DNA of 64,000 nucleotides from Gallionella sp. (GCA_028714895.1 JAQTLM010000005.1:62001-126000), one strand, 5' to 3'. Numbered from the stretch's first letter, positions 8,111 through 18,021 are shown. Notes: generated by a model not told the origin, from the letters alone. Numbers and translations are program-made.

Positions 8111-8466
8111 CAAACTGGCTTGCTTGGTGTAGTGGAAGATTGCTTGACGGATGGGTTTTGCTCTTCAGGGGCGTCGGGCGATCTGCCTAATTGCGCATCC
8201 AGTATTTTCTGCTCCAGTGACATCCTGGCCTCATGCGTAGCTTGCTCGATGGCGGTGATTTCCTTGCTGATCGTGCCGCGCAATTGTTTGGCTTCTTCAA
8301 TGGCCATATCGTTGGCAATGTCGTTCTTGACGCTATGCACATAACGCTGCATCCGCCCCCACAAACTTCCCATCGTACGCGCCACTTTCGGCAACCGCTC
8401 CGGGCCGATGACGATTAGCGCCACCACCATGATGACGATCAACTCGGAGAATGCGATCTCAAACAT
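8110..8466 (-). CDS. tatB: TatB, twin-arginine translocase subunit
   Basis: A 118-residue protein starting [21 protein letters not shown]: a short membrane helix, then [12 protein letters not shown] and an amphipathic helix, then a polar tail. The Glu in the membrane helix and the FSELIVI start are typical of TatB rather than TatA. It forms the receptor complex with TatC. It overlaps tatA by 8 bp and tatC by 1 bp. Confidence 0.94.
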   Translation of the reverse strand: MFEIAFSELIVIMVVALIVIGPERLPKVARTMGSLWGRMQRYVHSVKNDIANDMAIEEAKQLRGTISKEITAIEQATHEARMSLEQKILDAQLGRSPDAPEEQNPSVKQSSTTPSKPV

Positions 8467-8689
8467 GCGTGTTTGACTTGTCTTTCGCCTGTGTTTTCGA
8501 CGTTACTTCGCCTTCAATGACCTGTCCGTCCTGTTGAGCCTGCTTGGGCTCATCGTCGCGCACGCCTTCCTTGAAGTTCTTCACCGCACCACCCAGGTCG
8601 CTGCCGATGTTGCGCAACTTCTTGGTGCCGAATATCAAAATAACGACCAGCAATACGATCAGCCAATGCCAGATACTTAACCCGCCCAT
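8459..8689 (-). CDS. tatA: TatA, twin-arginine translocase pore subunit
   Basis: A 76-residue protein, [21 protein letters not shown], then the hallmark [23 protein letters not shown]. The ATG at 8689 is preferred over an in-frame GTG one codon earlier because GGAGA lies at good distance. TatA polymerises to form the translocation pore. It is the first tat gene and starts 26 bp after the HIT gene stop. Confidence 0.95.
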   Translation of the reverse strand: MGGLSIWHWLIVLLVVILIFGTKKLRNIGSDLGGAVKNFKEGVRDDEPKQAQQDGQVIEGEVTSKTQAKDKSNTHV

Positions 8690-8715
8690 CACGTTCTCCC
8701 CAAGATAATTGACTG

Positions 8716-9063
8716 TTAACCGCGCCGCACCATAGGCGGAATACTACCGCCGCCGATGACGTGAATATGAAAATGTAACACTTCCTGCCCGCCGCCCTTG
8801 CCGGTATTGATCACGGTGCGGAAGCCGTTTTCCAGGCCCTGCTCGCGCGCCAGCCTGGGAGCCAATACCAGCATCCTGCCCAGCAAGGCGGCGTGGCCAT
8901 CTTCGGCCTCCGCCAACGAAGCCAGATGCAGCTTCGGGATCAACATGAAATGCACCGGCGCGACCGGGTTGATGTCGTGAAACGCCAGCACCTCATCGTC
9001 TTCATACACCTTGCGGCAAGGAATTTCGCCGCGTGCAATCCTGCAAAAAATACAGTCGCCCAT
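8716..9063 (-). CDS. HIT-family nucleotide-binding protein
   Basis: A 115-residue histidine-triad protein. The N-terminal zinc-type CIFCRI and the triad HFHIHVIGG near residue 98 are visible. HinT-like proteins hydrolyse AMP-N-lysine or related phosphoramidates. The ATG at 9063 is used; the in-frame TTG at 9069 would overlap hisE. It sits 2 bp after hisE, a placement common in betaproteobacteria, probably only by operon history. Confidence 0.93.
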   Translation of the reverse strand: MGDCIFCRIARGEIPCRKVYEDDEVLAFHDINPVAPVHFMLIPKLHLASLAEAEDGHAALLGRMLVLAPRLAREQGLENGFRTVINTGKGGGQEVLHFHIHVIGGGSIPPMVRRG

Positions 9064-9065
9064 GC

Positions 9066-9389
9066 TCAATCTTTTTTCCGGCTTTCCTTCTCGGCGATAC
9101 CCGACAAGCCTTCGCGACGCGCCAATTCGTTCAATACATCATCTGCGCTCAAACCGTGTTTTGCCAACAGTACCATGCAATGAAACCATAAATCGGTGGT
9201 TTCATATACCAGATGGGATTTGTCGCCTCCCTTGCTCGCCAGAATCACCTCGGTCGCTTCCTCGCCGATTTTCTTCAATATTGCGTCTTCGCCCTTGCTG
9301 AACAGCCTGGCGACATAAGAACTTTCCGGCGATGCCTGCCTGCGCGCCTCCAGTGTTTCCGTCAGCCGTTTCAAAATATCCTGGTTCAT
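9066..9389 (-). CDS. hisE: HisE, phosphoribosyl-ATP pyrophosphatase
   Basis: A 107-residue MazG-like enzyme for step 2 of histidine synthesis. The motif [19 protein letters not shown], followed by [14 protein letters not shown], carries the acidic residues that bind the metal. The start [17 protein letters not shown] is the ATG at 9389; a longer upstream open frame overlaps hisI and is not needed. It follows hisI by 10 bp and is separate from it, as in most betaproteobacteria. Confidence 0.95.
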   Translation of the reverse strand: MNQDILKRLTETLEARRQASPESSYVARLFSKGEDAILKKIGEEATEVILASKGGDKSHLVYETTDLWFHCMVLLAKHGLSADDVLNELARREGLSGIAEKESRKKD

Positions 9390-9399
9390 TTTTTTGGGT

Positions 9400-9789
9400 T
9401 CATTTCTTATAAATCCCATCGGGAGATTTAAGCACGGCATCCACTTCTGACCATTGCTCTTTTTCCAAACGACGGTAAAAACAGCTTTCGCGTCCGGTAT
9501 GACAGGCGATGCCACCTTGCTGTTCAACTCGCAGCAGTACCACATCGCCATCGCAATCCAGCCGGATTTCTTTTACTTTCTGGATATGTCCGGATTCCTC
9601 ACCCTTGTGCCATAGCCTCTTGCGCGAACGCGACCAATACACCGCTTCGCCTTTCTGCCAGGTTAGCTTCAATGCGTCACGGTTCATCCACGCCACCATC
9701 AGCACCTGCCCGGTGGCGGCATCCTGCGCGATGGCCGGTACCAGGCCATCTTCGGACCAATTCACCTTGCTCAGCCACGCTTCAGTCAT
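9400..9789 (-). CDS. hisI: HisI, phosphoribosyl-AMP cyclohydrolase
   Basis: A 129-residue cyclohydrolase for step 3 of histidine synthesis. Typical blocks are [28 protein letters not shown] and the metal-binding [17 protein letters not shown] and [14 protein letters not shown], holding the zinc cysteines. Upstream, GGAGGTGAGGTT gives a strong ribosome-binding site. Unlike the other his genes it is separated from hisF by a 154-bp gap holding a palindromic repeat. Confidence 0.96.
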   Translation of the reverse strand: MTEAWLSKVNWSEDGLVPAIAQDAATGQVLMVAWMNRDALKLTWQKGEAVYWSRSRKRLWHKGEESGHIQKVKEIRLDCDGDVVLLRVEQQGGIACHTGRESCFYRRLEKEQWSEVDAVLKSPDGIYKK

Positions 9790-9958
9790 AACCTCACCTC
9801 CGACACGTTACTGATGTAACTACTAGCCATTCGACTAGGCGAGCAAGCAACGCTCGCCAAGTCGCTGGTTATGGCGCAGCCAGCCGTTTGCGGGAGGAGG
9901 TGCGATGCGGTTATTCCCGCACCCGTCGCTTTCGCGCACCGTGTCATAACCGCACCTC
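9785..9958. repeat. Duplicated hisF-hisI junction bounding an inserted segment
   Basis: GTCATAACCTCACCTC at 9785-9800 (hisI start region) and GTCATAACCGCACCTC at 9943-9958 (hisF end) match at 15 of 16 bases. They bound a 158-bp unit that includes the 51-nt palindromic element. A further, inverted and interrupted copy of the motif lies at 9897-9914. If the unit is removed, hisF and hisI would join by an ATGA overlap. Confidence 0.65.
9822..9872. repeat. 51-nt palindromic element, copy 1
   Basis: It begins ACTAGCCATTCGACTAGG and ends CCAAGTCGCTGGTTAT. The inner stem is GGCGAGC/GCTCGCC with loop AAGCAAC. The same 51-nt length and flanks are found at 20680, 20728 and 51405. It lies between hisF and hisI. 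Confidence 0.8.
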
Positions 9959-10702
9959 GATTCCCTGCTGCGCCATGAATTCTTTAGCCTGCTGCACGGT
10001 GTATTCGCCGAAGTGGAAAATGCTCGCCGCCAGCACTGCATCCGCCCCGCCGAGCTTCACGCCGTCGGCCAGATGTTGCAGGTTGCCCGCACCGCCGCTG
10101 GCGATCACCGGGATTTCCAGCGCGTCGGTTACCGCACGCGTCAATTCCAAGTCGAAACCGTTTTTCTGCCCGTCCCGATCCATGCTGGTCAGCAGGATTT
10201 CGCCTGCGCCCAATCCCTGCATTTTCTTCGCCCATTCCACTGCATCCAGTCCCGTTGCGTTGCGTCCGCCGTGAGTGAACACTTCCCAGCGGTTCGGCGC
10301 AACTTGCTTGGCATCAATCGCCACCACGATACACTGCGAACCGTAACGCCCGGCGGCATCCGCAACCAATTGCGGATTCAGCACGGCAGAAGTGTTGATG
10401 CTGACCTTGTCGGCGCCGGCATTCAGCAAATTGCGCACGTCCCCGACCTCGCGCACCCCGCCGCCGACGGTCAGCGGAATGAACACCTGCGAGGCGACCT
10501 GCTCGATAATGCGGAAAATGATCCCCCTGTCATCCGAGCTGGCGGTGATGTCGAGAAAGGTTAGTTCATCCGCGCCCTGCTCGTCATAGCGGCGCGCAAT
10601 TTCCACCGGATCGCCGGCGTCGCGCAGTTCGACAAAACTGACACCTTTGACCACGCGCCCCGCCGTGACATCGAGACAGGGAATAATTCTTTTGGCGAGC
10701 AT
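9944..10702 (-). CDS. hisF: HisF, imidazole glycerol phosphate synthase cyclase subunit
   Basis: A 252-residue TIM barrel. Catalytic D11 (IIPCLDV) and D130 (VVAIDAK) are in place, with the phosphate-binding loops TVGGGVRE and ASGGAGNL. With HisH it makes imidazole glycerol phosphate and AICAR. It lies 6 bp after hisA. Its last codons GAGGTGCGGTTATGAC would once have overlapped the hisI start; they are now separated from it by an insertion. Confidence 0.97.
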   Translation of the reverse strand: MLAKRIIPCLDVTAGRVVKGVSFVELRDAGDPVEIARRYDEQGADELTFLDITASSDDRGIIFRIIEQVASQVFIPLTVGGGVREVGDVRNLLNAGADKVSINTSAVLNPQLVADAAGRYGSQCIVVAIDAKQVAPNRWEVFTHGGRNATGLDAVEWAKKMQGLGAGEILLTSMDRDGQKNGFDLELTRAVTDALEIPVIASGGAGNLQHLADGVKLGGADAVLAASIFHFGEYTVQQAKEFMAQQGIEVRL

Positions 10703-10708
10703 CCAGGC

Positions 10709-11473
10709 TTAACTATTGAATGATAGTTTGATCGGGGTCAGCTCGTCGGCCAGCGCTTGCGCGGCGCGCAAATCCAGCGAGCCTTCGTAAATCGCACGAC
10801 CGGTTATCGCACCGGTGATACCTTCCTGATACACCGCGCACAGCGCGCGCACGTCGTCCAGATTGGTGATGCCGCCGCTGGCGATCACTGGCACATGCAG
10901 CGGTCTGGCCAGCTCAACAGTGGCGGGAATATTTACACCGGACAACATGCCGTCACGACCGATGTCGGTATAAATGATCGCTTCCACGCCATAACCTTCA
11001 AAACGTTGCGCCAGATCCGCCACGTCGTGTCCGGTCAGTTTCGACCAGCCATCCACCGCCACTTTGCCGCCCTTGGCATCCAGGCCGACCATGATGTGTC
11101 CGGGGAAAGCGTCGCAGGCCTCATGCAGGAACCCAGGCACCTTGACCGCCGCCGTGCCGATGATGACGTAAGTCACGCCGATGTCGAGATAGCGTTCGAT
11201 GGTTTCCAGGTCGCGGATCCCGCCGCCCAACTGTATCGGCACGTCGCTACCGTCCATCGCATCGATGATGCTGCGCACTGCAACCTCGTTTTTCGGCTTG
11301 CCGGCGAACGCGCCGTTCAAATCCACCAGATGCAGGCGGCGCGCGCCTTGTGCCAGCCAATGCTGCGCCATCGCAGCAGGGTCTTTGGAAAATACCGTGG
11401 CATCTTCCATCACGCCCTGTTTGAGGCGCACACAATGACCGTCTTTCAAATCAATCGCAGGAATAATCAGCAT
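10709..11473 (-). CDS. hisA: HisA, ProFAR isomerase
   Basis: A 254-residue TIM barrel. The two catalytic aspartates are D8 (PAIDLKDG) and D132 (VGLDAKGG); phosphate loops QLGGGIRD and ASGGITNL are present. It catalyses the Amadori rearrangement in histidine synthesis. It sits between hisH (15 bp upstream) and hisF. Confidence 0.97.
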   Translation of the reverse strand: MLIIPAIDLKDGHCVRLKQGVMEDATVFSKDPAAMAQHWLAQGARRLHLVDLNGAFAGKPKNEVAVRSIIDAMDGSDVPIQLGGGIRDLETIERYLDIGVTYVIIGTAAVKVPGFLHEACDAFPGHIMVGLDAKGGKVAVDGWSKLTGHDVADLAQRFEGYGVEAIIYTDIGRDGMLSGVNIPATVELARPLHVPVIASGGITNLDDVRALCAVYQEGITGAITGRAIYEGSLDLRAAQALADELTPIKLSFNS

Positions 11474-11488
11474 GGCAGTAAGTAGGAG

Positions 11489-12121
11489 TTAAGGATTCCA
11501 TTGCATAAAGTTTTGCAGCAGCTTCAGCCCTGCTGTTTGGCTTTTTTCCGGATGAAATTGCACCGCAAACAAATTGCCTTGTGCTACCGCGCAGGCAAAA
11601 GGCTGCGGGTAATCACTGGTTGCCTGCACCAGCGCCGCATCCCGCGGGCGCACGTAATAGCTGTGTACAAAGTAAAAACGCGCATCCTGATCAATGCCAT
11701 GCCATAACGGATGTTGTGCATGATGCACCTGATTCCAGCCCATGTGCGGCACCTTGAGTTTATTGCCCTGCGCGTCGCGCAGATTGCCGGCAAAGCGTAC
11801 GACTTCGCCGCGCAAGATACCCAGACCAGCCACATCGCCCTCGGCGCTGTGTTCGAACAGCATTTGCAGGCCGATGCAGATGCCGAGGAAAGGCTTATCG
11901 CGCGCGGCTTCCAGCACGGCATTGCGCAAGCCGCGTGCGTCCAGTTCCCTCATGCAGTCCGGCATCGCGCCTTGACCGGGGAATACTACGCGCCTGGCAT
12001 TCGCAATCACCCCGGCATCGTCGCTTACGACAATTTCGGCATCGGGAGCCACCTTGCGCAAAGCCTGTTCGACTGAGTGCAAGTTGCCCATCCCGTAATC
12101 TACAACGGCGACATCGACCAT
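11489..12121 (-). CDS. hisH: HisH, imidazole glycerol phosphate synthase glutaminase subunit
   Basis: A 210-residue class I glutamine amidotransferase. The triad is C82 (LGICIGLQ), H190 and E192 (VQFHPEKSQ); PGQGAMPDCM forms the oxyanion-strand region. It supplies ammonia to HisF. It starts 6 bp after the hisB stop. Confidence 0.97.
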   Translation of the reverse strand: MVDVAVVDYGMGNLHSVEQALRKVAPDAEIVVSDDAGVIANARRVVFPGQGAMPDCMRELDARGLRNAVLEAARDKPFLGICIGLQMLFEHSAEGDVAGLGILRGEVVRFAGNLRDAQGNKLKVPHMGWNQVHHAQHPLWHGIDQDARFYFVHSYYVRPRDAALVQATSDYPQPFACAVAQGNLFAVQFHPEKSQTAGLKLLQNFMQWNP

Positions 12122-12127
12122 TTCGAT

Positions 12128-12715
12128 TTACAGTGTTCCCTTGGTGGAGGGCATCACACCGGTCATGCGCGGGTCAAGCTCCAGCGCCATGCGCAGCGCG
12201 CGGCCAAAGGCCTTGAAAATGGTCTCAGCCTGGTGGTGGGCATTGTTGCCCGCCAGATTGTCAATGTGCAGCGTGACCAAGGCGTGATTGACGAAGCCCT
12301 GAAAGAATTCGTTGATCAGGTCCACCTCGAACTCACCGATGCTGCCGCGCACAAATTCGCAGTTGAATACCAAGCCGGGGCGACCGGAGATATCCAGCAC
12401 CGCGCGCGACAGGGATTCATCCAGCGGCACATAGGCATGACCGTAGCGGCGCAAGCCTTTCTTGTCGCCGATTGCCTGGTTGAATGCCTGACCGAACGTG
12501 ATGCCGATATCTTCCACGGTGTGATGCGCATCGATATGCAAATCCCCCTTGGCGAGAATATCCATGTCCAGCAAACCATGCCGGGCGACCTGATCGAGCA
12601 TGTGATCGAGGAACGGCAGCCCGGTATCGAACTTGGCTTTGCCGATACCGTCCAGATTCAACTCAACGGTAATTTGAGTTTCCAGTGTGTTGCGTGAAAC
12701 TTTCGCGCTACGCAT
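12128..12715 (-). CDS. hisB: HisB, imidazoleglycerol-phosphate dehydratase
   Basis: A 195-residue monofunctional dehydratase without the phosphatase domain found in enterobacterial HisB. Metal-binding histidines appear in [14 protein letters not shown] and NNAHHQAET. The N-terminus [15 protein letters not shown] is typical. It follows hisC after a 120-bp gap that carries a long inverted repeat. HisG and HisD are not in the window, so the pathway is completed elsewhere. Confidence 0.96.
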   Translation of the reverse strand: MRSAKVSRNTLETQITVELNLDGIGKAKFDTGLPFLDHMLDQVARHGLLDMDILAKGDLHIDAHHTVEDIGITFGQAFNQAIGDKKGLRRYGHAYVPLDESLSRAVLDISGRPGLVFNCEFVRGSIGEFEVDLINEFFQGFVNHALVTLHIDNLAGNNAHHQAETIFKAFGRALRMALELDPRMTGVMPSTKGTL

Positions 12716-12733
12716 GATTTCGTTCCATTTATT

Positions 12734-12803
12734 GTAGCGTGCGCTGTGCGCACGAATTTCGATTGGATCGGCATATGCTTGTCGTGCGCACAGCGCACGC
12801 TAC
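12734..12803. repeat. Perfect 22-bp inverted repeat between hisC and hisB
   Basis: The arms at 12734-12755 and 12782-12803 (GTAGCGTGCGCTGTGCGCAC plus GA, and its complement) are perfectly complementary, with 26 bp between. The arms contain further small palindromes (GTGCGCAC). Its place within the his operon and lack of a T-run argue against a simple terminator. Confidence 0.8.
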
Positions 12804-12835
12804 GGTCTGCTTGCCAACCACAAAACCGCCCTTAT

Positions 12836-13945
12836 TCATGACGCAATTTCCTGCAACGCCAGCATGAATCGCTCGTTTTCTTCCGGCGTGCCGACCGTGA
12901 CGCGCAAGCAGTCATGCAACATCGGATGCCCGCCGTTCAGGTTCTTGATCAGCACACCGCGCTGCTTCAGTCCGTCAAACACTTCCGTGGCATGCGCCAC
13001 GCGGAAGAGCAGAAAATTCGCCTCGCTGGGGTAAACCCGCACGGCGGCGATTTCGCTCAATTGCCGATACAGCTTGGCGCGATCCAGTTTGATTTGTTCC
13101 GCCTGCTGCAACAGCACCTCGTGATGTTCGAGCAACTTCCCGGCGACCAATTGCGGCAAAACGCCGACATTATACGGTAAGCGCAGTTTTTCCAGCTGCT
13201 CCAGCCACGCCGCGCTGCCTGCCAGAAAACCCAGGCGCAATCCCGCCATGCCGAGCTTGGAAAAAGTACGCATCACCAACAAATTCGGATAGTGCGCCAG
13301 GCGTGGGATAAAGCTGTCGCCGGCAAAGGCATAATAGGCCTCATCCACTACTACCAAGCCCTGCGCCGCCTCGATGATCTGTGCCACGGCATCCGCCGGA
13401 AACAAGTTGCCGGTAGGATTATTCGGATAGGCCAGGAAGATCAGCGCAGGCTGTTCGCGCCGGATCGCGGCGAGGGTCGCCGGCAAATCCAGCGAAAAAT
13501 CCGCTGCCCCTGAATTGGTTACCCCAGAATTATCCACCAAGGGCACGCCCACATAACGCATTCCGGTGAAAGTCGCGATCATCCGGTACATCACGAACGA
13601 CGGCTCCACGCTCAGCAATGTTGTGCCTGGCTTGTTAAGCGCCATCGCCAGCAACTGGATCAGCTCATCCGAGCCATTGCCGAGCAGCACCTCCATCCCG
13701 TCCGGCAAGCCGAGCACGCCACGGATTTTTTCCTTGAGCGATGCGGCGGCGGGGTCGGGATAACGGTTAATGGCAGCGGCAGCGACCGCGTCGGCAATTT
13801 CACCGCGCAGCGCGGGCGGCACGGAATACGGGTTCTCCATTGCGTCCAGCTTGATATAGCCCGCGCTATCCGGCACATGGTAGGCATGCAAATCTAAAAT
13901 TTCACGGCGCAACAATGTGCTTGCGAGGGAGGAAGCGGAAGGCAT
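12836..13945 (-). CDS. hisC: HisC, histidinol-phosphate aminotransferase
   Basis: A 369-residue fold-type I PLP aminotransferase. The PLP lysine is in [15 protein letters not shown]; the AYPNNPTGN and VVDEAYYAF motifs and the C-terminal RVTVG arginine loop are clear. It converts imidazole acetol phosphate to histidinol phosphate. It is the first gene of the his-HIT-tat run; the promoter should lie in 13946-14198. Confidence 0.96.
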   Translation of the reverse strand: MPSASSLASTLLRREILDLHAYHVPDSAGYIKLDAMENPYSVPPALRGEIADAVAAAAINRYPDPAAASLKEKIRGVLGLPDGMEVLLGNGSDELIQLLAMALNKPGTTLLSVEPSFVMYRMIATFTGMRYVGVPLVDNSGVTNSGAADFSLDLPATLAAIRREQPALIFLAYPNNPTGNLFPADAVAQIIEAAQGLVVVDEAYYAFAGDSFIPRLAHYPNLLVMRTFSKLGMAGLRLGFLAGSAAWLEQLEKLRLPYNVGVLPQLVAGKLLEHHEVLLQQAEQIKLDRAKLYRQLSEIAAVRVYPSEANFLLFRVAHATEVFDGLKQRGVLIKNLNGGHPMLHDCLRVTVGTPEENERFMLALQEIAS

Positions 13946-14084
13946 GAAATGAATCGCTCAATAAACGAGTGGAATCACAATGGCGCGCAGCTTATCACAA
14001 ACTTTGGCGCGCATACGCGCCGGAAAATGAAATGTGGGGCAGCAATTCCGGTATAGCTTCATAGAGTCGTGTATCAGATAACAC

Positions 14085-14108
14085 AGGGGCACGGCGCGCC
14101 GTGCCCCT
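14085..14108. repeat. 24-bp perfect palindrome, GGGGCACGGCG family
   Basis: AGGGGCACGGCG followed directly by its complement. A degenerate relative lies at 30426-30453. It sits in the divergent gap between hisC and the sensor kinase gene (13946-14198), which otherwise shows no gene. Confidence 0.7.
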
Positions 14109-14198
14109 ACTGAATTTCCCCCAAATATTGCCGCCGCCAATCCTGATGTAGTAAGCTGCCACCACCTGCATATAGAACCTGCATATCTAAAAAAACAG

Positions 14199-15323
14199 AT
14201 GCCTAAAAGCCTTCCCAATCCGCCGGTCAGCCCCTCCCCGGACAAACTGCAGGGATTCATCGCCAATTTGCCGGGGGTAGCTTGCCAGATTGAATTACAA
14301 GAAGACGGCTCCTTTACTTTTCCCTATGTCAGCGAAGGCTGTTTGATACTGTTCGGCATTCCTCCGGATGATCTGCAAAATGATGCCTTCTGTTTTTTGA
14401 ATCTCATTCATCCCGAAGACATTCCTTCGCTGCTGGATACCCTGAAAAAATCGGCGCAAACCCTATGTTTCTGGAACTGGGAAGGGCGCATCACCTTGCG
14501 GGGCGGCGAAACCAAGTGGATCAGCCTTGGCGCCACGCCACAAAGCACGCCAAGCGGCCTGCCGCGCTGGGAAGGCATCATACTCAACACCACGCAGAGC
14601 AAGTTGGGCGAACTCGAAGTCAAACGGGTGCAACAACAGTTACTGGAACTCTCTTCGCATATCCAGGACGCCAAGGAACAGGAGCGTCTGCGCATCGCAC
14701 GCGAAGTTCACGATGAAATCGGCAGCCTGCTCACCGCGATCAAAATGGATTTATCCTGGATGACGCAACGCCTGCCCAAAGACAATCACACCCTCACCGG
14801 CAAGGCAAAGACCATAGAGGAACTGGTGAACCGGGCAATCACCTCCGCGAGCAATCTCGCCCACCGGCTGCGCCCCGGCTTTCTCGATTGCTTCGGCATC
14901 ATCGCCGCGATCGAAATCGAGGCGCAGGAATTCAGCAAGCGCAGCGGCATTTCCTGCACCATCATCAAGTCACAGGAGAGCATCGAACTGCCCGAGACGT
15001 ATTCAATCACCCTGTTCCGGGTTTGCCAGGAGGCGCTGAACAACATCCTGAAACACGCCCATGCCAAGCATGTTCAAATCGAGATCGTCAAGGGAACCGA
15101 CCATCTTGAGTTGATCATTTCCGATGATGGTGTGGGGTTCAGTGAGGTGGCGCGCAACAAGCCGCGTTCCTTCGGCCTACGCGGCGTTCAGGAGCGCGTC
15201 GCACACCTCGGTGGCACGGTTAAAATAGCCAGCACGCTGGGCAAGGGGACGCAAATCGCCATTTTCGTCCCGCTCATGGAAGAAACCCCGCAACAGGCGC
15301 TTTTCGGCGACACATCGATATGA
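14199..15323 (+). CDS. PAS-domain sensor histidine kinase, NarX/DegS type (HisKA_3)
   Basis: A 374-residue soluble kinase with no membrane segment. A PAS domain (PAS fold-3 type, HPEDIPSLLDTL and ITLRGGETKWIS) spans about 20-135. A dimerisation helix follows, with phospho-acceptor H171 in ERLRIAREVHDEIGSLL. The HATPase has its N-box at FRVCQEALNNILKHAHA and G-boxes at ISDDGVGF and GLRGVQERV. It should phosphorylate the response regulator encoded next; stop and start overlap (ATGA). The signal, probably read by the PAS domain in the cytoplasm, is unknown. Confidence 0.92.
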   Translation: MPKSLPNPPVSPSPDKLQGFIANLPGVACQIELQEDGSFTFPYVSEGCLILFGIPPDDLQNDAFCFLNLIHPEDIPSLLDTLKKSAQTLCFWNWEGRITLRGGETKWISLGATPQSTPSGLPRWEGIILNTTQSKLGELEVKRVQQQLLELSSHIQDAKEQERLRIAREVHDEIGSLLTAIKMDLSWMTQRLPKDNHTLTGKAKTIEELVNRAITSASNLAHRLRPGFLDCFGIIAAIEIEAQEFSKRSGISCTIIKSQESIELPETYSITLFRVCQEALNNILKHAHAKHVQIEIVKGTDHLELIISDDGVGFSEVARNKPRSFGLRGVQERVAHLGGTVKIASTLGKGTQIAIFVPLMEETPQQALFGDTSI

Positions 15324-15961
15324 TTAATATTCTCGTAGTGGACGATCATGCGCTGATCCGCAAAGGTTTGAAGATGCTGCTCGAAGAGGGACCCGACTTC
15401 CACATCGCCGGCGAGGCAGAAACCGGCCTGCAAGCCATCAACATGGCGCGCAAGCAGCATTTCGATTTGATCTTGCTGGACATCTCCTTGTCGGACAAGC
15501 ACGGCATAGACGTACTCAAGCAGCTCAAGTCAGAGCAGCCTGATGTCAAGATTATCGTACTGAGTATGTATCCTGAAGAGCAATACGGCGTGCGTGCACT
15601 GAAAGCGGGTGCGATGGGTTACATCAACAAGCAGAGCGCACCGGAAAAACTGGTCGGCGCGATCCAGCAAGTCATCAGCGGCAAAAAATATATCAGCGCG
15701 CCACTGGCTGAACAGTTGCTGAGCAACCTGATCGGCGAATCGCAGGAGTTGATGCACCAGAACCTGTCCAACCGCGAGTATCAGACGCTCTGCCTGATGG
15801 CCTCCGGCAAATCCCTCACCGAGATTTCCGAGATCATGGCGCTCAGCCCCAAGACGGTGAGCGTCTACCGCGCCCGCATGCTGGAAAAAATGGGCTTCAA
15901 AAATAATGCCGAGGCGGTCCACTACGCCATTGCGCACAATCTGGTGGAAGCCAAAAAATGA
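15320..15961 (+). CDS. NarL/FixJ-family response regulator
   Basis: A 213-residue protein with a receiver domain (acidic D8-D9, phospho-acceptor D54, Lys in MGYINK near 105) and a C-terminal LuxR-type helix-turn-helix (LSNREYQTLCLMASGKSLTEIS, about 149-205). It is the partner of the PAS kinase just upstream. Targets are unknown. The next gene's Shine-Dalgarno AGGAGG overlaps its stop codon, so the diguanylate cyclase gene is very likely in the same operon. Confidence 0.94.
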   Translation: MINILVVDDHALIRKGLKMLLEEGPDFHIAGEAETGLQAINMARKQHFDLILLDISLSDKHGIDVLKQLKSEQPDVKIIVLSMYPEEQYGVRALKAGAMGYINKQSAPEKLVGAIQQVISGKKYISAPLAEQLLSNLIGESQELMHQNLSNREYQTLCLMASGKSLTEISEIMALSPKTVSVYRARMLEKMGFKNNAEAVHYAIAHNLVEAKK

Positions 15962-15968
15962 GGAGGCC

Positions 15969-17759
15969 ATGAATAAATCAGCATCCAGCCCATCCGAGCT
16001 TGCCCGCGAAACGCTGAAAACGCTGACGGCGCGCAAGATACCGCCGACACCGGACAACTACAGCAGGATTTACGCCGAAATCAGCGGCGCCCCCGCCGAA
16101 GAAGATCACGGTGCGGAAAAAGTCCTGCGCGGCATTGCCGACCGCCTTGCGCAAGTCCCCAAATCTGCGCCTGCCAGCATAGCATTGAAGAAAGTAATTA
16201 GTGCCGAGGACTGGGATCAATGCCTCAAGGAAATCGAAAAGGTTCTGCCCAAACGGGGCGGAGAATCCACACAATCGTGGTCTGACCTGATACGGGATCT
16301 GCTGCGCCAATTGGAGACTCCCCATAAGGGTTTGACTATCACCCGTAAAAAAGAAGGCCTGGAAACCGTATTGACGCGCTTTGCAGCAACCCCGGAAGCC
16401 TTGTTTGACAAACTGAATGGGCTGATGCGTTCGTGGGCGGAATCCCCGGTTGCGGCTAGCACTGCCGAGATCGATTCCGTACCGCCCGCTGCGCCCGCTG
16501 CAAGCGGCGCTGTAACGGCCATGCCAGCCAGTGCCGCAACTGCTCATCATATACTTGGCGAAGAAGCAGGAATGCCCGCCAGACTTGCAGAATTGCTAGC
16601 ACAAACGCTGGAAAGCATCCTCGGCACACTGCCGGAATTGACGCAGGAGGTACAAACCCTCGTTCAGCAGGTGCGCAACATTAGAACGCATGAGCAACTT
16701 ACCGCGTTTGCCAAGCAACTGCGCCAATTCCTGATAAAAGTCGAATTACGAGCCGGGGATAACACCAAGATCCATGAAGGCTTGGTGCGCCTGCTGCGCC
16801 TGCTGGTGGAAAACATCGGCGATATGGTCGAAGACGAAGAGTGGCTGCACGGGCAAATTGCCATCCTGCATGAAATCATCGCCAAGCCAATTGACCGGCA
16901 TGCCATCGCCGATGCCGAGCGCGGCCTGCGCGATGCCATCATTAAACAAGGCATGCTCAAGCAAAGCCTCTCCGAGGCCAAAACCACGCTCAAAACCCTG
17001 ATGACCACCTTCATTGACCGGCTTGGTGAAATCACCGAAAGAACCGGCGACTACCATCAAAAAATCGAGGTCTACAGTAAAAAGATCGGTAAGTCCAACA
17101 ACCTCACCGAGTTAAGTCACCTGCTGGAAGACATCATGCAGGATACGCGCGTCATCCAGAACAGCGCACTGCGCTCGCATGAAGAACTGGTCGGCACCCG
17201 CAAACAGGTTCAGGAAGCCGAAGCCAAAATCAGGGAACTGGAGCAAGAACTCGCGCAAGTCAGCGAACTGGTGCATCAGGATCAACTCACCGGTGCGCTC
17301 AACCGCCGCGGCCTGGATGAAGCATTCGACCGCGAAGCCACGCGCGCCGACCGTAGCCATACACCCGTTTGCGTCGCGCTGCTCGATATCGACAACTTCA
17401 AACGGCTCAATGACACCATGGGGCATCATGCCGGCGATCAGGCACTTGTTCATCTGAGCCATGTGATCAAGGAAGCGCTGCGCCCCAGCGATTCGGTAGC
17501 GCGCTATGGCGGCGAGGAATTCATCATCGTGCTGCCCGGCATAGGCCTTGAAGAAGCCACCGCAACTATCGGACGCCTGCAGCGTGAGCTGACCAAAAAA
17601 TTTTTCCTGCATGAAAATGACCGCATCCTGATCACCTTTAGCGCGGGTGTGGCACTGCGCGCCCTGCAAGAACCTCAGGAAGACGTTATCGGGCGCGCCG
17701 ACAAGGCGATGTATCAGGCCAAAAAAACCGGCAAAAACCGCGTGGTCGTGGCGGAATAA
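15969..17759 (+). CDS. Diguanylate cyclase with long N-terminal helical region
   Basis: A 596-residue soluble protein. The C-terminal GGDEF domain (about 430-596) has an intact GGEEF at 514-518 and an RxxD inhibitory site (R505-D508), so it probably makes c-di-GMP with product inhibition. The first 420 residues are mostly helical: a SELARETLKTLTARKIPPTPDNYSRIY-type start, an Ala/Pro linker near 165-200, then coiled coil (MLKQSLSEAKTTLKTLMTTF; KQVQEAEAKIRELEQEL). The start at 15969 has AGGAGG 2-8 nt upstream; the longer in-frame ATG at 15906 overlaps the regulator gene and is unlikely. It is probably controlled by the two-component pair it follows. Confidence 0.93.
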   Translation: MNKSASSPSELARETLKTLTARKIPPTPDNYSRIYAEISGAPAEEDHGAEKVLRGIADRLAQVPKSAPASIALKKVISAEDWDQCLKEIEKVLPKRGGESTQSWSDLIRDLLRQLETPHKGLTITRKKEGLETVLTRFAATPEALFDKLNGLMRSWAESPVAASTAEIDSVPPAAPAASGAVTAMPASAATAHHILGEEAGMPARLAELLAQTLESILGTLPELTQEVQTLVQQVRNIRTHEQLTAFAKQLRQFLIKVELRAGDNTKIHEGLVRLLRLLVENIGDMVEDEEWLHGQIAILHEIIAKPIDRHAIADAERGLRDAIIKQGMLKQSLSEAKTTLKTLMTTFIDRLGEITERTGDYHQKIEVYSKKIGKSNNLTELSHLLEDIMQDTRVIQNSALRSHEELVGTRKQVQEAEAKIRELEQELAQVSELVHQDQLTGALNRRGLDEAFDREATRADRSHTPVCVALLDIDNFKRLNDTMGHHAGDQALVHLSHVIKEALRPSDSVARYGGEEFIIVLPGIGLEEATATIGRLQRELTKKFFLHENDRILITFSAGVALRALQEPQEDVIGRADKAMYQAKKTGKNRVVVAE

Positions 17760-17825
17760 CCAGGTAGCTTCATCGGCGCCTTGCACAGGGTAAACCTGCG
17801 GGTATGAATTTCCTGAAAGCTCTAG

Positions 17826-17961
17826 TTAGCCATGGATTTGCACGAATAGACACGGATGAAACATTGCGTTACGAGGGTCTGGCATTTCACCCAAACGGTA
17901 TTGGAAAGAGCAAAGGCAACCCATTGTTTGTCTGTGTAAATCCGTGTTCATCCGTGGCCAA
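17826..17961. repeat. TAGCCACGGAT-type inverted repeat element, copy A
   Basis: It begins TTAGCCATGGATTTGCACGA and ends ATCCGTGTTCATCCGTGGCC. Ends are imperfect inverted repeats of the type 'agccacggat...atccgtggct'. Related copies are at 28540-28673 and 40593-40714. A small open frame across it has no family look and is dismissed. Confidence 0.7.
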
Positions 17962-18021
17962 TTGCGGTTTTTGGTTTATTCGTGCCTGCCGTTATTCCGA
18001 CTGTTCCCATCCAGGATGAAT

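Noticed and set aside
17804..18019. 71-codon open frame after the diguanylate cyclase gene
   Set aside because: It is read through the dispersed repeat at 17826-17961 and has no family look.
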